A stretch of DNA of 64,000 bases. Origin: Chitinophaga sancti. Lineage in GTDB: Bacteria; Bacteroidota; Bacteroidia; Chitinophagales; Chitinophagaceae. The translations under genes and the position numbers were made by a program. Under the pieces are notes generated by a model. It made no database searches. It was given only the letters and a program-made list of their open reading frames with translations, and was not told where the DNA came from. Within the stretch, counting starts at the first letter, position 1, and the number at the start of each line of letters is the position of its first letter. The stretch is from contig NZ_CP139972.1 in NCBI RefSeq assembly GCF_034424315.1, positions 4,402,001 to 4,466,000 on the forward strand. Reading direction: 5' to 3'. Shown here in pieces: positions 46,961 to 56,279 of this stretch.

Positions 46961-47148
46961 GTAAAATTTAAATAAATTGATTATCAATACGAAGTAACTA
47001 TATTGGGTGCTCACAAATACTGTAAATTCATATACGTACGAAAATGAAAGTATCTTATAATCATTTATATTTTGTCATCCTATAAATGTCTATCGAGATG
47101 TAAACTTTATTTACTTCCCAAACTGTAAACTTTTTTCAGGACTTGACA

Positions 47149-47360
47149 ATATGTAAAGTTTAAGCCGGACAAGACAGGTCATGGATTCTTAAGGATCTCT
47201 AGACATCATGGACATCATCACCACCAAAAAGAATCCGAAAAATGGCTTCTTCTATTAATTTTTAATCATATTGATGTCATTTTTAACAATTCTTGTAGGT
47301 AATCGTTCATTTTGAGCTTTTTGCCTCAAAAACTGTAAACCTATTTTAAGAGAAGATATA
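47149..47360 (-). mobile_element. Inverted left-end remnant of a type 4 IS3
   Basis: On the minus strand the segment from 47360 to about 47270 matches the element start at 43047 (TAAAATAGGTTTACAG, then the orfA N terminus with NDYLQELLK-like codons). It ends soon after. It lies tail-to-tail with the longer copy ending at 47148. Confidence 0.65.
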
Positions 47361-47435
47361 CTCTTATTTTCCGAAAACAGTATTGCCAATTTCTGATCAT
47401 ACGAAGAACCAACATGTACAAGAATATTCAAAAAT

Positions 47436-47876
47436 TTATAGATGTAATTTAGATGAATTGAAACGAGAAAAGGGATGACGTGATATCCAAATCGCCAACG
47501 CTCCAAGAACTAAAAATGCACTATTAAGAATGAGATGGTCTTTCCATGACAATAATGAAATTATTCCTCCGCAGCTACAAGGTATATGCTTACTAAAATT
47601 CATTATTAAAATAATGTAGGTTGTAAAAAACGTCATTAGTATCAAGGCAAAATATAATCCCTTAATCCTCCACTTTGGAAATAATAGCATAATCGATATA
47701 ACGATTTCTGATATTGGAACGATCCAAGCGATTACTCTTCCGAAAGGGGCTAGAAGTGTTGATTCTGAGATTTGTTCCCTAAATAAAGAAAAATCTAAAA
47801 ATTTACTGGTTGCTGTATAGATAAATAGTAGAACAAATAAAAAAGCAACACAATCAACAAAAACAGATCTTTTCAT
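47436..47876 (-). CDS. MauE/DoxX-type membrane redox protein
   Basis: The 146-aa protein has four hydrophobic segments and, between the third and fourth, the motif HIPCSCGG with Cys100 and Cys102, as in MauE-like proteins of Bacteroidota. MauE family members help electron transfer to thioredoxin-like proteins or disulfide handling in the periplasm. The Arg/Glu pair in FREQISES is typical. In related genomes such genes lie next to small exported peptides, TlpA and outer-membrane barrel genes, as at 53-63 kb here; that link is inference from family context. The gene is isolated between IS remnants. Confidence 0.82.
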   Translation of the reverse strand: MKRSVFVDCVAFLFVLLFIYTATSKFLDFSLFREQISESTLLAPFGRVIAWIVPISEIVISIMLLFPKWRIKGLYFALILMTFFTTYIILIMNFSKHIPCSCGGIISLLSWKDHLILNSAFLVLGALAIWISRHPFSRFNSSKLHL

Positions 47877-48223
47877 AAATTACAACAATTGAACAAAATT
47901 ATAAATTTAAGTCCATTAAAGGGTTTAGAATTAGGAGCACAAGAATTATTTTGAAGTTTTGAAATGATATTGTAAAACCCTTATTTACAATTGGAAGAGG
48001 AAAATGCCAAGCTATATTGTATTGCAGCATTTAAAAATGATCCGATCTGGAATATCATAGGAAAAATTTTGGCGGTCATTTATATACCCTCACCCAAATG
48101 AATAAGATTATACTTATAATAAACGACAATTAATACAGTTTGTCATCTAAGCAAGACTAGGGTGCATGAGCTAATTAGGCATAAAGATGTACATTTACCA
48201 ATCCCCAAGCATATAAAATCTTT
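47877..48223. other. Intergenic region upstream of MauE gene, no gene seen
   Basis: This AT-rich sequence has no frame with a plausible protein. It presumably contains the promoter of the 47876 gene. At its end an IS3 end remnant begins. Confidence 0.35.
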
Positions 48224-48282
48224 CTTCACAGTGAGTCGTACTTTTTCACAATTGTATTTAAGTTAGAGATTTTTCATTGACC
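48224..48282 (-). mobile_element. Short left-end remnant of a type 1 IS3
   Basis: GTGAGTCGTACTTTTTCACA and AAGTTAGAGATTTTTC are the complement of the type 1 IS3 start (ATGAAAAAAGTACGATTCAC, preceded by GTTAGAGAAAAATC). Only about 60 bp remain. Confidence 0.6.
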
Positions 48283-48608
48283 TTTGTAAGCTTGAGGTCC
48301 TCCCCTATTTGAGTTCAAGGAATATTAGAATTTCAGCAGTTAATTTCTAAATTTATATTCGAATATTTTATAGTACCTTCTATCGGTTACATGGTACCAT
48401 CTTAAAAAGTGTCAACTATTAATCGAAAACAACAATCATTAGATGAAATAGAGTGAATTGGATATTTCAGTAACAGTGGCTCTTCTTCAATTTTGGTGGA
48501 AAATTTACGGGTTGTAGATTGCACAACAAAGAGTAACAAGCCCCAATGATTTCCGTTTTTTTTGTATTCGAAAGAAATGCTCCTTTTAATATTAAATCAT
48601 TTAGCTAG

Positions 48609-49765
48609 GCTGAAAATCAGATACAGCTTCAGGTTGAAAGCCGCCATAAAGCTGGTTGCTGTCCAGATTGTAATAAAAAGAGTAATAGCGCACATAGTTA
48701 TTATTACAGGAAAATTAAGGACTTGCCTTCCTGTGGTAAAGCTGTTACTATACTTCTGCGCTCAAGAAAATTTTACTGCAGGAATAAAAATTGTCGTAGG
48801 AAGATATTTACTCAATGGTTTTCTAATGAGCTAAAACCCTATTTATGTATGAGCGAAAGACTCGTTAAGAAGGTGTTTAAAACGGGTCTATTAACAGGGA
48901 GTAATGTGGGCTCAAAATTAAGTATGCTGCACTCCATAAGGATTAGTGCGTCAAGCATTCTCAGATTAATCCATAAAGCTCCTCTTATTAAGTTCCAAGT
49001 GCCTGAAGTATTGGGAATTGATGATTGGGCGTATAAAAAAAGAATTAAATATGGGTCCGTTATTGTTGATCTGGAGCGGCATCGAATTATCGATTTGTTA
49101 CCTGACCAAAAGGCCTTAATAGTTAAAAAATGGTTTATAGATAATCCGGGAGTGAAAATTGTTAGTAGGGATAGGTTCTCAAATTATACGCGGGGGGGTA
49201 ACAGACAGCTGCCCCGATGCTATCCAGATAGCAGATCGGTTTTATCGGCTCCGGAATCTGGGAGATTCATTGAAGAACTACCTTGAACAAAATTTTAAAA
49301 TATACAAGACAATACTTCAATCCAGACAGAATGAAAATTTGAGTGTAGAGGTAGAAATAATTGAGCCATCACGGGAATGACCTCCTAACTCATCCAACTA
49401 CCAGAAGCAGTTATTGCGTATGGAAGAAATATATAAAAGATCTTCCAAAGGAGAATCCGCCAGGCATATAGCCAGGATAATAAAGATTAATAGAGAAACA
49501 GTTACAAGTTACCTGAGACTTCATGAACCTCCTAAGAAGCATTCGCTAGCACAAATATCATTTACGCCATTCACTCAATATCTAAGGGAACGAATTATGG
49601 ATAACATCCATTTAACATCCCGTACGTTAATAAGCGAAATACGAGAATTAGGCTATAAAGGATGGGATACAGCTGCCTATAATTTCATCAGAAATTGTGT
49701 TGTATAAATTCAGATGTAAATGAGCCTACACTTCCTAAACATCTGTGACGCCCATCAAAGGCTGA
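48609..49765 (+). pseudogene. ISL3 transposase, first part (frameshifted)
   Basis: It reads AENQIQLQVESRHKAGCCPD, the zinc ribbon C-P-D-C, HSYYYRKIKDLPSCG, RRKIFTQW, then EVLGIDDWAYKKRIKYGSVI (first Asp), VSRDRFSNYTRG (second Asp). Frame changes occur near 49190 and 49380. The HTH RHIARIIKINRETVTSYLRL and NFIRNCVV close it. The first codons lack a usable ATG. It resumes at 51106. Confidence 0.82.
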
Positions 49766-51105
49766 GGTGTACCCAAAAGTTAGGACAGGGGTTTTGCAAG
49801 TTAAGAAAGTCCTACGCTTTGGCAAAGAATACTGTCGTACTCGTTGCGGCCTAATAGGATTTCGGAAGATGATACGGCAGTACTCTTTGTCAAAGCAGCG
49901 CGGAGCGCAGGTTTCGGCAGATCAATTCCAGTATACAATTCTATAGGTCTTTTGTACCCTATTCCCTGATGAATCCTTTGCTCGTTATAGAACAGGAAAA
50001 ATCGCTTCAAACCCTTCATCAGATTGTATGGCGTGGTGTAACCATGTAGATAAATGTTCTCGTATTTCAGTGTCCTCCACAGTCTTTCCACGAAGATATT
50101 ATCAATCGCTCTCCCTTTGCTATCCATCGATATTTTGATCTTGTTTTTCTGCAATACACGTAGGTAAATCTCTGACGTAAACTGGCTACCCTGGTCACTA
50201 TTCATGATCTCCGGAACACCGTATTTCTCTATCGCATCTTCAACAATTCCAGCACACCATTCAGCAGTCATCTGGTTGTTTATTCCCCAGCCAACTACAT
50301 ACCTGGAATACCAGTCAATCACTGCTGCACAGTACATAAAGCCCGTCTCCATTGGAATATACGTGATGTCAATACTCCAGACGTGGTTCGGTCTGAGTAC
50401 TTCTAACCCTCCCAACAAATAGGGGTATTTAAGGCTTATAGGATCGGGTCTGGATGTTCTTGGAGTGCAGTAGGCAGTTTTCCATCCGACGGTCTGCATG
50501 AGCCTCTTAATGCGCTTTACGTTGACTTTGTACCCTACCTCTACCAACAGCACTTTTAAGCGCCTGGCGCCGTAAAAAGGTACACTCATGTACTGCTCGT
50601 CCAGGTAACGCATGATAGCCAGGTTTTCCATGCTTTCCTCTGCTGGCTTATAATACACAGCACTGCGATGTATTGAAAATAGTCTGCATTGTGCAACGAT
50701 AGATAGTGTTGGATGATTGCAGTCGATCAGCGCCAGTCGATGCTTTGGGGGTATCACCGTATTTTTTTTAAGTGTGTTGATCTCCAGCGCCTGCTGACCG
50801 ATCAACTGTTGTTGCTCATCTATGATAGCTTGTTTATCGTCATAGACATCCACTCTGCCCTTGACGAAAAGGGTGTGTGCCTGCTCTTTGATAATGTTGC
50901 GCCATAGATTTACCTGTGTTTTGTTAACGCCGTGATGCTTTGCAACTGCTTCGGCTGTAGATAGCAGGGAAAGGGCTTCCAGAGCGACTGTGGCCTTGAA
51001 TACTGGATCGTAACTTTTCTTTGCGGTTTTTTTAAGTTTTGACATTTTGGTTAAGGTGTTGATTAGTTTATACTAAGCACACCTGTCTAAAATTTGGGGA
51101 ACACC
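49766..51105 (-). mobile_element. Intact IS3-family element (type 5) within an ISL3 gene
   Basis: The inverted ends are GGTGTACCCAAAAGTTA (49766) and the complement of GGTGTTCCCCAAATTTT (ending 51105); both are followed by GACAGG. About 1.34 kb with a single intact transposase gene. No target duplication was seen. On both sides the ISL3 transposase homology continues, which proves insertion after the ISL3. Confidence 0.9.
49801..51045 (-). CDS. IS3 family transposase, single fused reading frame
   Basis: The 414-aa protein is one frame, whereas IS3 transposases are usually split in orfA and orfB. It starts with the HTH PVFKATVALEALSLLSTAEA, AKHHGVNKTQVNLWRN, and the coiled region QQALEINTLKKN. 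HTH_21 follows (LFSIHRSAVYYKP), then the DDE domain: VWSIDITYIPME (first Asp), IMNSDQGSQFTS (second Asp) and NIFVERLWRTLKYENIYLHG (Glu). The C-terminal tail after GYKRPIELYTG is longer than usual. The gene is intact and could be active. Confidence 0.92.
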   Translation of the reverse strand: MSKLKKTAKKSYDPVFKATVALEALSLLSTAEAVAKHHGVNKTQVNLWRNIIKEQAHTLFVKGRVDVYDDKQAIIDEQQQLIGQQALEINTLKKNTVIPPKHRLALIDCNHPTLSIVAQCRLFSIHRSAVYYKPAEESMENLAIMRYLDEQYMSVPFYGARRLKVLLVEVGYKVNVKRIKRLMQTVGWKTAYCTPRTSRPDPISLKYPYLLGGLEVLRPNHVWSIDITYIPMETGFMYCAAVIDWYSRYVVGWGINNQMTAEWCAGIVEDAIEKYGVPEIMNSDQGSQFTSEIYLRVLQKNKIKISMDSKGRAIDNIFVERLWRTLKYENIYLHGYTTPYNLMKGLKRFFLFYNEQRIHQGIGYKRPIELYTGIDLPKPALRAALTKSTAVSSSEILLGRNEYDSILCQSVGLS

Positions 51106-51232
51106 ATAGGCATCCTTACTATTATCAATGCCATCTTCTATACTTACTGAAATTGAGAACGAAGTTGTCGACACATTATGTGATGCAGTTCCTGACATAA
51201 AGAAGTCATGTTTTTTATCTAGGGAATTCAAG
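51106..51232 (+). pseudogene. ISL3 transposase, middle part
   Basis: It reads LTEIENEVVDTLCDAVPDIK and SCFLSREFK, which are the segment before the C-terminal DDE part in ISL3 transposases. It is bounded by the IS3 on the left and a second ISL3 on the right, so it joins the pieces at 48609 and 52481. Confidence 0.75.
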
Positions 51233-52480
51233 TGGATAATTCAGTGAAAGTGGTTCTTCGTCAATTTTGGTGATAATCTTAACTTGGATAATTTAATCTA
51301 GTTGCATAACTAGCCTGTGTTTTAGAAGTTCCAAACTACATCTTCCATACATTTGACGTTTAATCGTTTTCAGTTTATTGATTTGCACCTCAACCTGGCC
51401 GTTACTCCATTTCAATAAAATCGCATTATGTACCGCTGTAAAATCAGATAATATGCCCTTCGCAAAAGATCTAATTTCGGAGGTAGTACATTTAAGAGCT
51501 TTTTCCATCCAGTTCTCAAAACGTTTAGTTAGTTTACCTCTCTTTAAAACCAGCAACTTCTGAATTGTCGTGATAAAACGCATGCTTGCCTGATATCAGG
51601 TACTGCTGAATACAAGTTTTTGACAACTTCTTTCTCAACCGGACTCAGTTTTGAAGGAGATTTAGACAAAAGTAAGGCAGCTCTGGTCGGAAAGTATAAA
51701 GATTAATTAAGTGGATGTAAGAGCGTTCCTGTCTGCAAATTAAAGTTTTCCTTTAAAAATTTATATGCGGTGGTTTGTCCTCCACTATATCCCATTCTCC
51801 GTAACTCACCAATCAAATATTTTCTGGTGGCACCCTCACTGGACCGAATAATTTCAAGGATCTGATCTGTAAATTCCGAAAAATCAAATTTCTTAGGCAG
51901 CGATTTCTCAGGAGGTTCTTCCAGCCGTAAATATTTGGCTACGGTTTCTCTATTAAGCTTTACCGCCAAGGCAATTTCACGAAGCGATTCACCATTTAAT
52001 TGTCGAGGAACTTTTACTAACATTATGTATCCTACTTATCCTATTACCGACATTACCACCAGCTAATAACCCAGTTCGATCGCTCATGCGGGAATATGGC
52101 TTGATTTGATTATAAAACCGCTCGGTGAACATTCCCCGATCACATATCACATTTTTACAGAAGAATTCCTTACAATTTAAATTAATTAATACTTTATTAC
52201 GCCAAACTGGTAAATCCTTTATTTTCCTGCTATAGTAGCTATGTACGGCGGAACTTTTCTGAGAGCATTTAGAGCATTTATCCGCCTTAAATCTAGATTA
52301 TATTTGTACGTTTATTGAATTATTTATAATATTTACGGCTTTTGTATTAAATGGCTTATTCCAATAATAGAAAAGAAATCCGAAATTCATTTGGGGTTTT
52401 ACGTTATACTTTATTCAAATATAAATGAACATTATCTATCACCCCAATTGACGAAGAACCACTATTCACTGAAATATCCA
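51233..52480 (-). mobile_element. Internally deleted ISL3 element nested in another ISL3
   Basis: The long ends are TGGATAATTCAGTGAAAG-TGGTTCTTCG (51233) and the complement of TGGATATTTCAGTGAATAG-TGGTTCTTCG (ending 52480). The transposase gene inside lacks the N-terminal and central catalytic parts. The element is about 1.25 kb instead of about 1.7 kb. Confidence 0.8.
51293..52023 (-). pseudogene. ISL3 transposase, deleted and frameshifted
   Basis: The upstream part (52023-51703) has VPRQLNGESLREIALAVKLN (HTH) and GATRKYLIGELRRMGYSGGQ. After a break near 51640 the second frame (51583-51293) has LKWSNGQVEVQINKLKTIKR with the Glu, and QMYGRCSLELLKHRL. The N-terminal zinc ribbon and both Asp residues are missing. 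Confidence 0.8.
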
Positions 52481-52747
52481 TTCAGAATTATGGTAATTCG
52501 TAAAAAAGGACGAAAATTCTGAGGATGGATATCTAAAGCGATAATATCGGGTGTCAAAGAAATATGCTCATTTGTCAAAGGTCTGCAATCTGATTTTTCT
52601 GTGGTAGAAAATGCAATGCTTCTTCCCTGGAGCAATGGTCAGGTTGAGGTACAGATAAACAAAATGAAAACGCTGAAAAGGCAATTGTACGGCAGAGCAA
52701 GTTTTGCACTACTAAGAAAAATGCTCATTCTTCAAGCTGATAGATAA
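52481..52747 (+). pseudogene. ISL3 transposase, C-terminal part
   Basis: It reads GWISKAIISGVKEICSFVKG, SDFSVVENAMLLPWSNGQVE and TLKRQLYGRASFALLRK to LQADR. It has a stop near its start (TGA before GWIS). It completes the ISL3 gene begun at 48609. Confidence 0.8.
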
Positions 52748-52979
52748 TTTTAACACATTAGGCTCCACCAAAATTGACAAAGAGCAACTATTCGCTAAAA
52801 TTTCCAGTGAATATGTTTTTCTAATAAAATTGTCCTTATTTAACAAGTTTACTTTCTCAATCCTAAATATTCACCAAACATAAATAGATAAATTTACAAT
52901 AGAAAATCACTAAATTTTATTCCAATATTTCAATTCAGAAAATATTCTTTTTAATTTCTCTTTTGATCTTAAAATAAGA

Positions 52980-52995
52980 TTTTATCGCGATAAAA
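52980..52995. promoter_or_regulatory. 16-bp perfect palindrome upstream of peptide gene 1
   Basis: TTTTATCGCGATAAAA is fully self-complementary and lies 100 bp before the ATG at 53095. A related TTTTCGCGATAA is 86 bp before the second peptide gene. The stretch between the motif and the ATG is also conserved in both (GATATTAATAAT, then AATTTAGC). It is probably an operator or promoter element for a common regulator, which is not identified. Confidence 0.55.
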
Positions 52996-53094
52996 GTTAA
53001 CGAAAACTATCGTCTGCAGTTCAGTTAACTGATTTCATTTCAAGCAGATATTAATAATATAAATTTAGCTTTTTCAAAAAAAGCAATTAATACT

Positions 53095-53346
53095 ATGAAA
53101 AAAGCAAATATTATTCTCAGTGCTATTGGTTTATTAAGCGTTATTGGAGGTGCATTAGCGTTTAAAGCCCAACACAGATTTAGTGGTACTCTCTTCTGTT
53201 ATACCACTGTTGGTAACATTAGCGGTGTATTCGCTCCTGTATTAACTACAAGGTATACAACAACAAGTCCAAAAGGTACATTATTCTGTACCGTTCCAGA
53301 AGGAACTAATACTTATAAAAGAATTCAAGTTGCAGCATCCAATTAA
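53095..53346 (+). CDS. Small exported peptide with two cysteines (unknown family)
   Basis: The 83-aa protein has a signal peptide (MKKANIILSAIGLLSVIGGA, probable cleavage after ALA at residue 22). The mature part of about 60 aa has an internal repeat: GTLFCYT (31-37) and GTLFCTV (61-67), each with one Cys (35 and 65). The region between is rich in Thr and Ser (TTRYTTTSP). It resembles the short signal-bearing Bacteroidota peptides such as the DUF6520 type, but I cannot assign it firmly. A second copy is at 56280. MauE, thioredoxin and barrel genes in the surroundings suggest disulfide-linked maturation (inference). Confidence 0.75.
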   Translation: MKKANIILSAIGLLSVIGGALAFKAQHRFSGTLFCYTTVGNISGVFAPVLTTRYTTTSPKGTLFCTVPEGTNTYKRIQVAASN

Positions 53347-53379
53347 CTTAAAATTTAATTTTTAGTTAAAACACAGGAC

Positions 53380-53418
53380 TATATGGTTACCTTCTATTAA
53401 CATAGAGGTAACCATATA
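53380..53418 (+). terminator. Hairpin after peptide gene 1
   Basis: TATATGGTTACC (53380-53391) pairs with GGTAACCATATA (53407-53418) around 15 bases. It starts 34 bp after the stop codon. There is an A-tract rather than a U-tract after it, so efficiency is uncertain. Confidence 0.6.
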
Positions 53419-53609
53419 AAAAATTAATCAAATTGGAAATACCGTTCTTTCAATAAAACACGAAAAATGTTTCATTAATTAAACTATTGGAGATAAAGTA
53501 ATCGTTCGAACAACGATTTAGATGAATATTCATATGAGTTACTTCTATAGGAAAAATATTTTTGTATCAGCTTTTAGATAAATCTATAAAACTGTGGGGA
53601 GATAGCCCA

Positions 53610-54720
53610 GTAAGCCTAGAGAAAAATTTCTCATCCCAATATAATCATGAAAATTTCAGGACTCATAGAAACCACATTTTCATCATCCTATGCAGGAGAA
53701 TCTGGTAATTAATATTTCTATCAAGGCTACATTTTTTTGAAAAATTTATACAAATAGAAGGCCCAATATAATGTAGAATCCAATAAATTGCTGTACGCGA
53801 AAGAAATTGAAGAAAATACCAAACTAAGATATATCATATCCAATAATACGTATGAAAATCATGTTGTATGAAATGTATTCAAAAATGTTTGGCCACGTGA
53901 TGATAAAAAACAATTAACCAGTTCTTGGAGTAGGACAGTTTGTAAAGGCTAAAATCGCAGGTCTTCCTAAGTAAACATTACGGTACAAATTGAATACCTA
54001 AAGAGGTATTTACATGAATAGACACGCTGGATAAACTTGTATAGAAAGATCCTACTATTGGTTTATCGAAGTGTTATCATTGTTTGAGAAAAAGTTCATT
54101 AACGTTAATATAAGCTTTTTTAGAGCTTATAACCATTTAAAATGGTATATCAGACATTAAATCAAATAAAAATTACCTAAACGGTTAAAATATCTACTGA
54201 ATGTTACCATATCAGTTAAGCAGATTTAGAACATGTGCTTCAATCACACATAATCTCTCTGATAAAAGACTTTACCCGTTGTTGAATGTTATTGGTTATT
54301 ATAACCGTGAATAATTGTGGATTTAAATTGATGGATCTTTACTAGGCCTCACAGTTATAAAAATACGGATATTGGGAAAGGTTGTTAAGATGTGCGATAA
54401 GCCAACAAGGACAAAAATAGAAAACGGGCCTGGTTTATTTGCAATCAGCTGAAATAGTGATGAAAGAAAAATATTTATAGTTTATACAGCCATGTAAATC
54501 AGTTCAAAATACTTTTATCGAACACAATATCGGCTTACTAAAAATAAAACTTCTGGATCCTTATCAGATTTTAGGCCCGCTAAAGTACAAACAATGGTGG
54601 CAAATAACAATATGACTGCAATATTTCAAACAATAAAAACCAACTGAATTTTTCTTCTTCTAAGGTTTAGATAAGAGATTATCGAACTCTAATCTCGGCA
54701 AAACTAATTAAAGGTGAATT
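53610..54720 (+). mobile_element. Heavily decayed type 1 IS3 copy
   Basis: The parts CCTAGAGAAAAATTTCTCAT and TTGAATGTTATTGGTTATTA, and later GATAAGCCAACAAGGACAAA, match with many changes the left end and orfB of the IS3 at 35453 (there: TTGAATGTTATTGATGATTA). Stops interrupt all frames. It separates peptide gene 1 from the type 2 IS3. Confidence 0.6.
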
Positions 54721-54807
54721 TCTTGATTCAAGCGATTTATTTTCCCTAGATATGCCCTAGTTTGACGGACACTAAGTTAAGATAGAAAAAATCTTAATTT
54801 AGTATAT

Positions 54808-55101
54808 ATGTCAAAGAGAAAGACTTACAGTAAAGAGTTCAAAGAAGAAGCCCTTCGTCTGGCATCTAAATCCGGTATTACGCAGGTGGCTCTGGATCTT
54901 GGCGTTCATCCTAACATGCTTTATGTTTGGAAAAAACAGCAAGAGCAACAAACGAACAAAGCTTTTCTTGGGCAAGGGAACTTAGCTGATCAGGAAATGA
55001 TTAAACTGCAGAAGGAAAATGCATGCTTGAAAGAAGAGGTGGAGATCCTAAAAAAAGTAGCAGGTATCTTTCCAGATCGCTCCGGGAGAGATATTATGTG
55101 A
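54808..55101 (+). CDS. IS3 orfA protein (type 2)
   Basis: The 97-aa protein has the orfA helix-turn-helix (KTYSKEFKEEALRLASKSGI, VALDLGVHPNMLYVW) and a zipper (LQKENACLKEEVEILKKVAG). It is intact, but ends in the frame that normally shifts into orfB. The element's orfB is broken. Confidence 0.88.
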   Translation: MSKRKTYSKEFKEEALRLASKSGITQVALDLGVHPNMLYVWKKQQEQQTNKAFLGQGNLADQEMIKLQKENACLKEEVEILKKVAGIFPDRSGRDIM

Positions 55102-55969
55102 TTAACCAATTATCGGAACAGTATAGCACCAGAATTTTGTGTAAGGTATTATGTTGCAGTGTTAGTGCCTACTACAGCTAGATGAAGGGCGAATCCGGAA
55201 AGTGTGAACAACATAAGCGACGTTTAACAGAATTAATAAGGACCACATATTTCGGATCTAAAAAGACATATGGAAGTCCTCGCATTTATAAAACACTAAA
55301 AGCTGAATCAGTAAGCTGTAGTCGATCTCATATTATCAGGATCATGCAGCAACAGGGATTGGTTGGAATACAAAGAAGAAAGTTCTGTGTAACTACTGAT
55401 GCTAATCATCAATTACCTATTGCTGATAATTGCTTAATCGCAATTTCAAAGCTGAAAAAGTCAATCAGAAATTGGGGATCCGACATCACTTACATCAGAA
55501 CCAATGAAGGTTGGCTTTACCTGGCAGTGATAGTAGACTTATTCTCAGAAAGATAGTTGGATGGTTAATGGATAAAAACTTGAAGACAGACCTGGTTTTA
55601 ACGGCATTAAGGATGGCAATCCGTTCCAGAAAGCCTAATCCGGGATTAATGCTTCATTCGGATCGTGGAGTTCAATATGCAAGCTATAAATATCAGTGTG
55701 AGCTTGTAAGGTTCAAAATAATATGCAGTATGAGCAGAAAGGGAAACTGTTGGGATAATTCGGTAGCAGAAAGTTTCTTTTCTTCTTTAAAACGAGAGTT
55801 GATCTATCCTGAAGGTATCTTTAAAACCGTCAATGATGCCCGCAGTGCAATTTTTAGCTATATAGAGGGCTTCTACAATACTAGTCGGAAGCATTCATTT
55901 CTAGGCTATCTTTCGCCCGATGAATTTGAATTAACCGGCCAAGAGCGGATATTGAAAAATGTAGCTTAA
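55102..55969 (+). pseudogene. IS3 orfB (type 2), stop and frameshift
   Basis: It reads YYVINQLSEQYSTRILCKVL, VSAYYS, then TAG where a sister copy has TGG (Trp), KRRLTELIRTTYFGSKKTYG, and RNWGSDITYIRTNEGWLYLA (first Asp). A frameshift near 55545 follows. The rest has KIVGWLMDKNLKTDLVLTAL, LMLHSDRGVQYAS (second Asp) and CWDNSVAESFFSSLKREL (Glu). All three catalytic residues remain but the frame does not. Confidence 0.9.
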
Positions 55970-56182
55970 CTAAGTGTCCGTATTTCTAGGTCAAGCCCCC
56001 CTTTACGCCTAATCATAAATTTAATGCAAATCATACAATTTTCCTCAAAAAAATTGTGATTATAGATAATCAAAACTATTCCTGAATGTTCTCTCTGACA
56101 TAAATACTTTAATCTACATATTCAAAATGTAAAAATTCCCCCCCCCCTTTAACATATATACTATTTCTATTATAATACAATT

Positions 56183-56194
56183 TTTTCGCGATAA
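56183..56194. promoter_or_regulatory. Conserved TCGCGA motif upstream of peptide gene 2
   Basis: TTTTCGCGATAA lies at the same distance from the start (86 bp) as its palindromic relative before peptide gene 1, and similar bases follow it (GATATTAATAAT at 56250 and AAATTTAGC at 56266). It marks a shared 5' control region. Confidence 0.5.
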
Positions 56195-56279
56195 TAATCA
56201 ACACAAAATATCTTTTGTAGTTTTAGTTAAAATATTCTCAGCTCAGGATATTAATAATAACAAAAATTTAGCTACTTGT

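Larger units (their letters stand above)
43047..47148 (+). mobile_element. IS3-family element (type 4) split by an IS21 insertion
   Basis: The ends are TGTCTTCTCCTAAAATAGG (43047) and TTTTTTCAGGACTTGACA (ending 47148); the complement of the first matches the second. Subtracting the IS21 at 43686-46289 and one target copy gives about 1.49 kb. It contains orfA and a decayed orfB. No host target duplication was found. Confidence 0.8.
48459..52806 (+). mobile_element. ISL3-family element containing two nested insertions
   Basis: The ends are TGGATATTTCAG...GGCTCTTCTTCAATTTTGG (48459) and its complement type TGGAAATTTTAG...GCTCTTTGTCAATTTTGG (ending 52806). A 6-bp direct repeat GTGAAT flanks it (48453-48458 and 52807-52812). 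The transposase gene is split into three pieces (48609-49765, 51106-51232, 52481-52747) that read in order, with an IS3 and another ISL3 between them. Removing those two gives about 1.8 kb. The old gene also has frameshifts. Confidence 0.8.
54753..55993 (+). mobile_element. Full-length type 2 IS3 element
   Basis: The ends are TGCCCTAGTTTGACGGACAC (54753) and the complement of TGACCTAGAAATACGGACAC (ending 55993), a 28-bp imperfect inverted repeat. It is 1241 bp. It contains orfA and an orfB that has a stop and a frameshift. No target duplication was seen. Confidence 0.88.

Noticed and set aside
47255..47506. A minus-strand frame overlapping the MauE gene end
   Set aside because: It combines IS3 remnant and antisense or frame-shifted MauE sequence; no family pattern is present.
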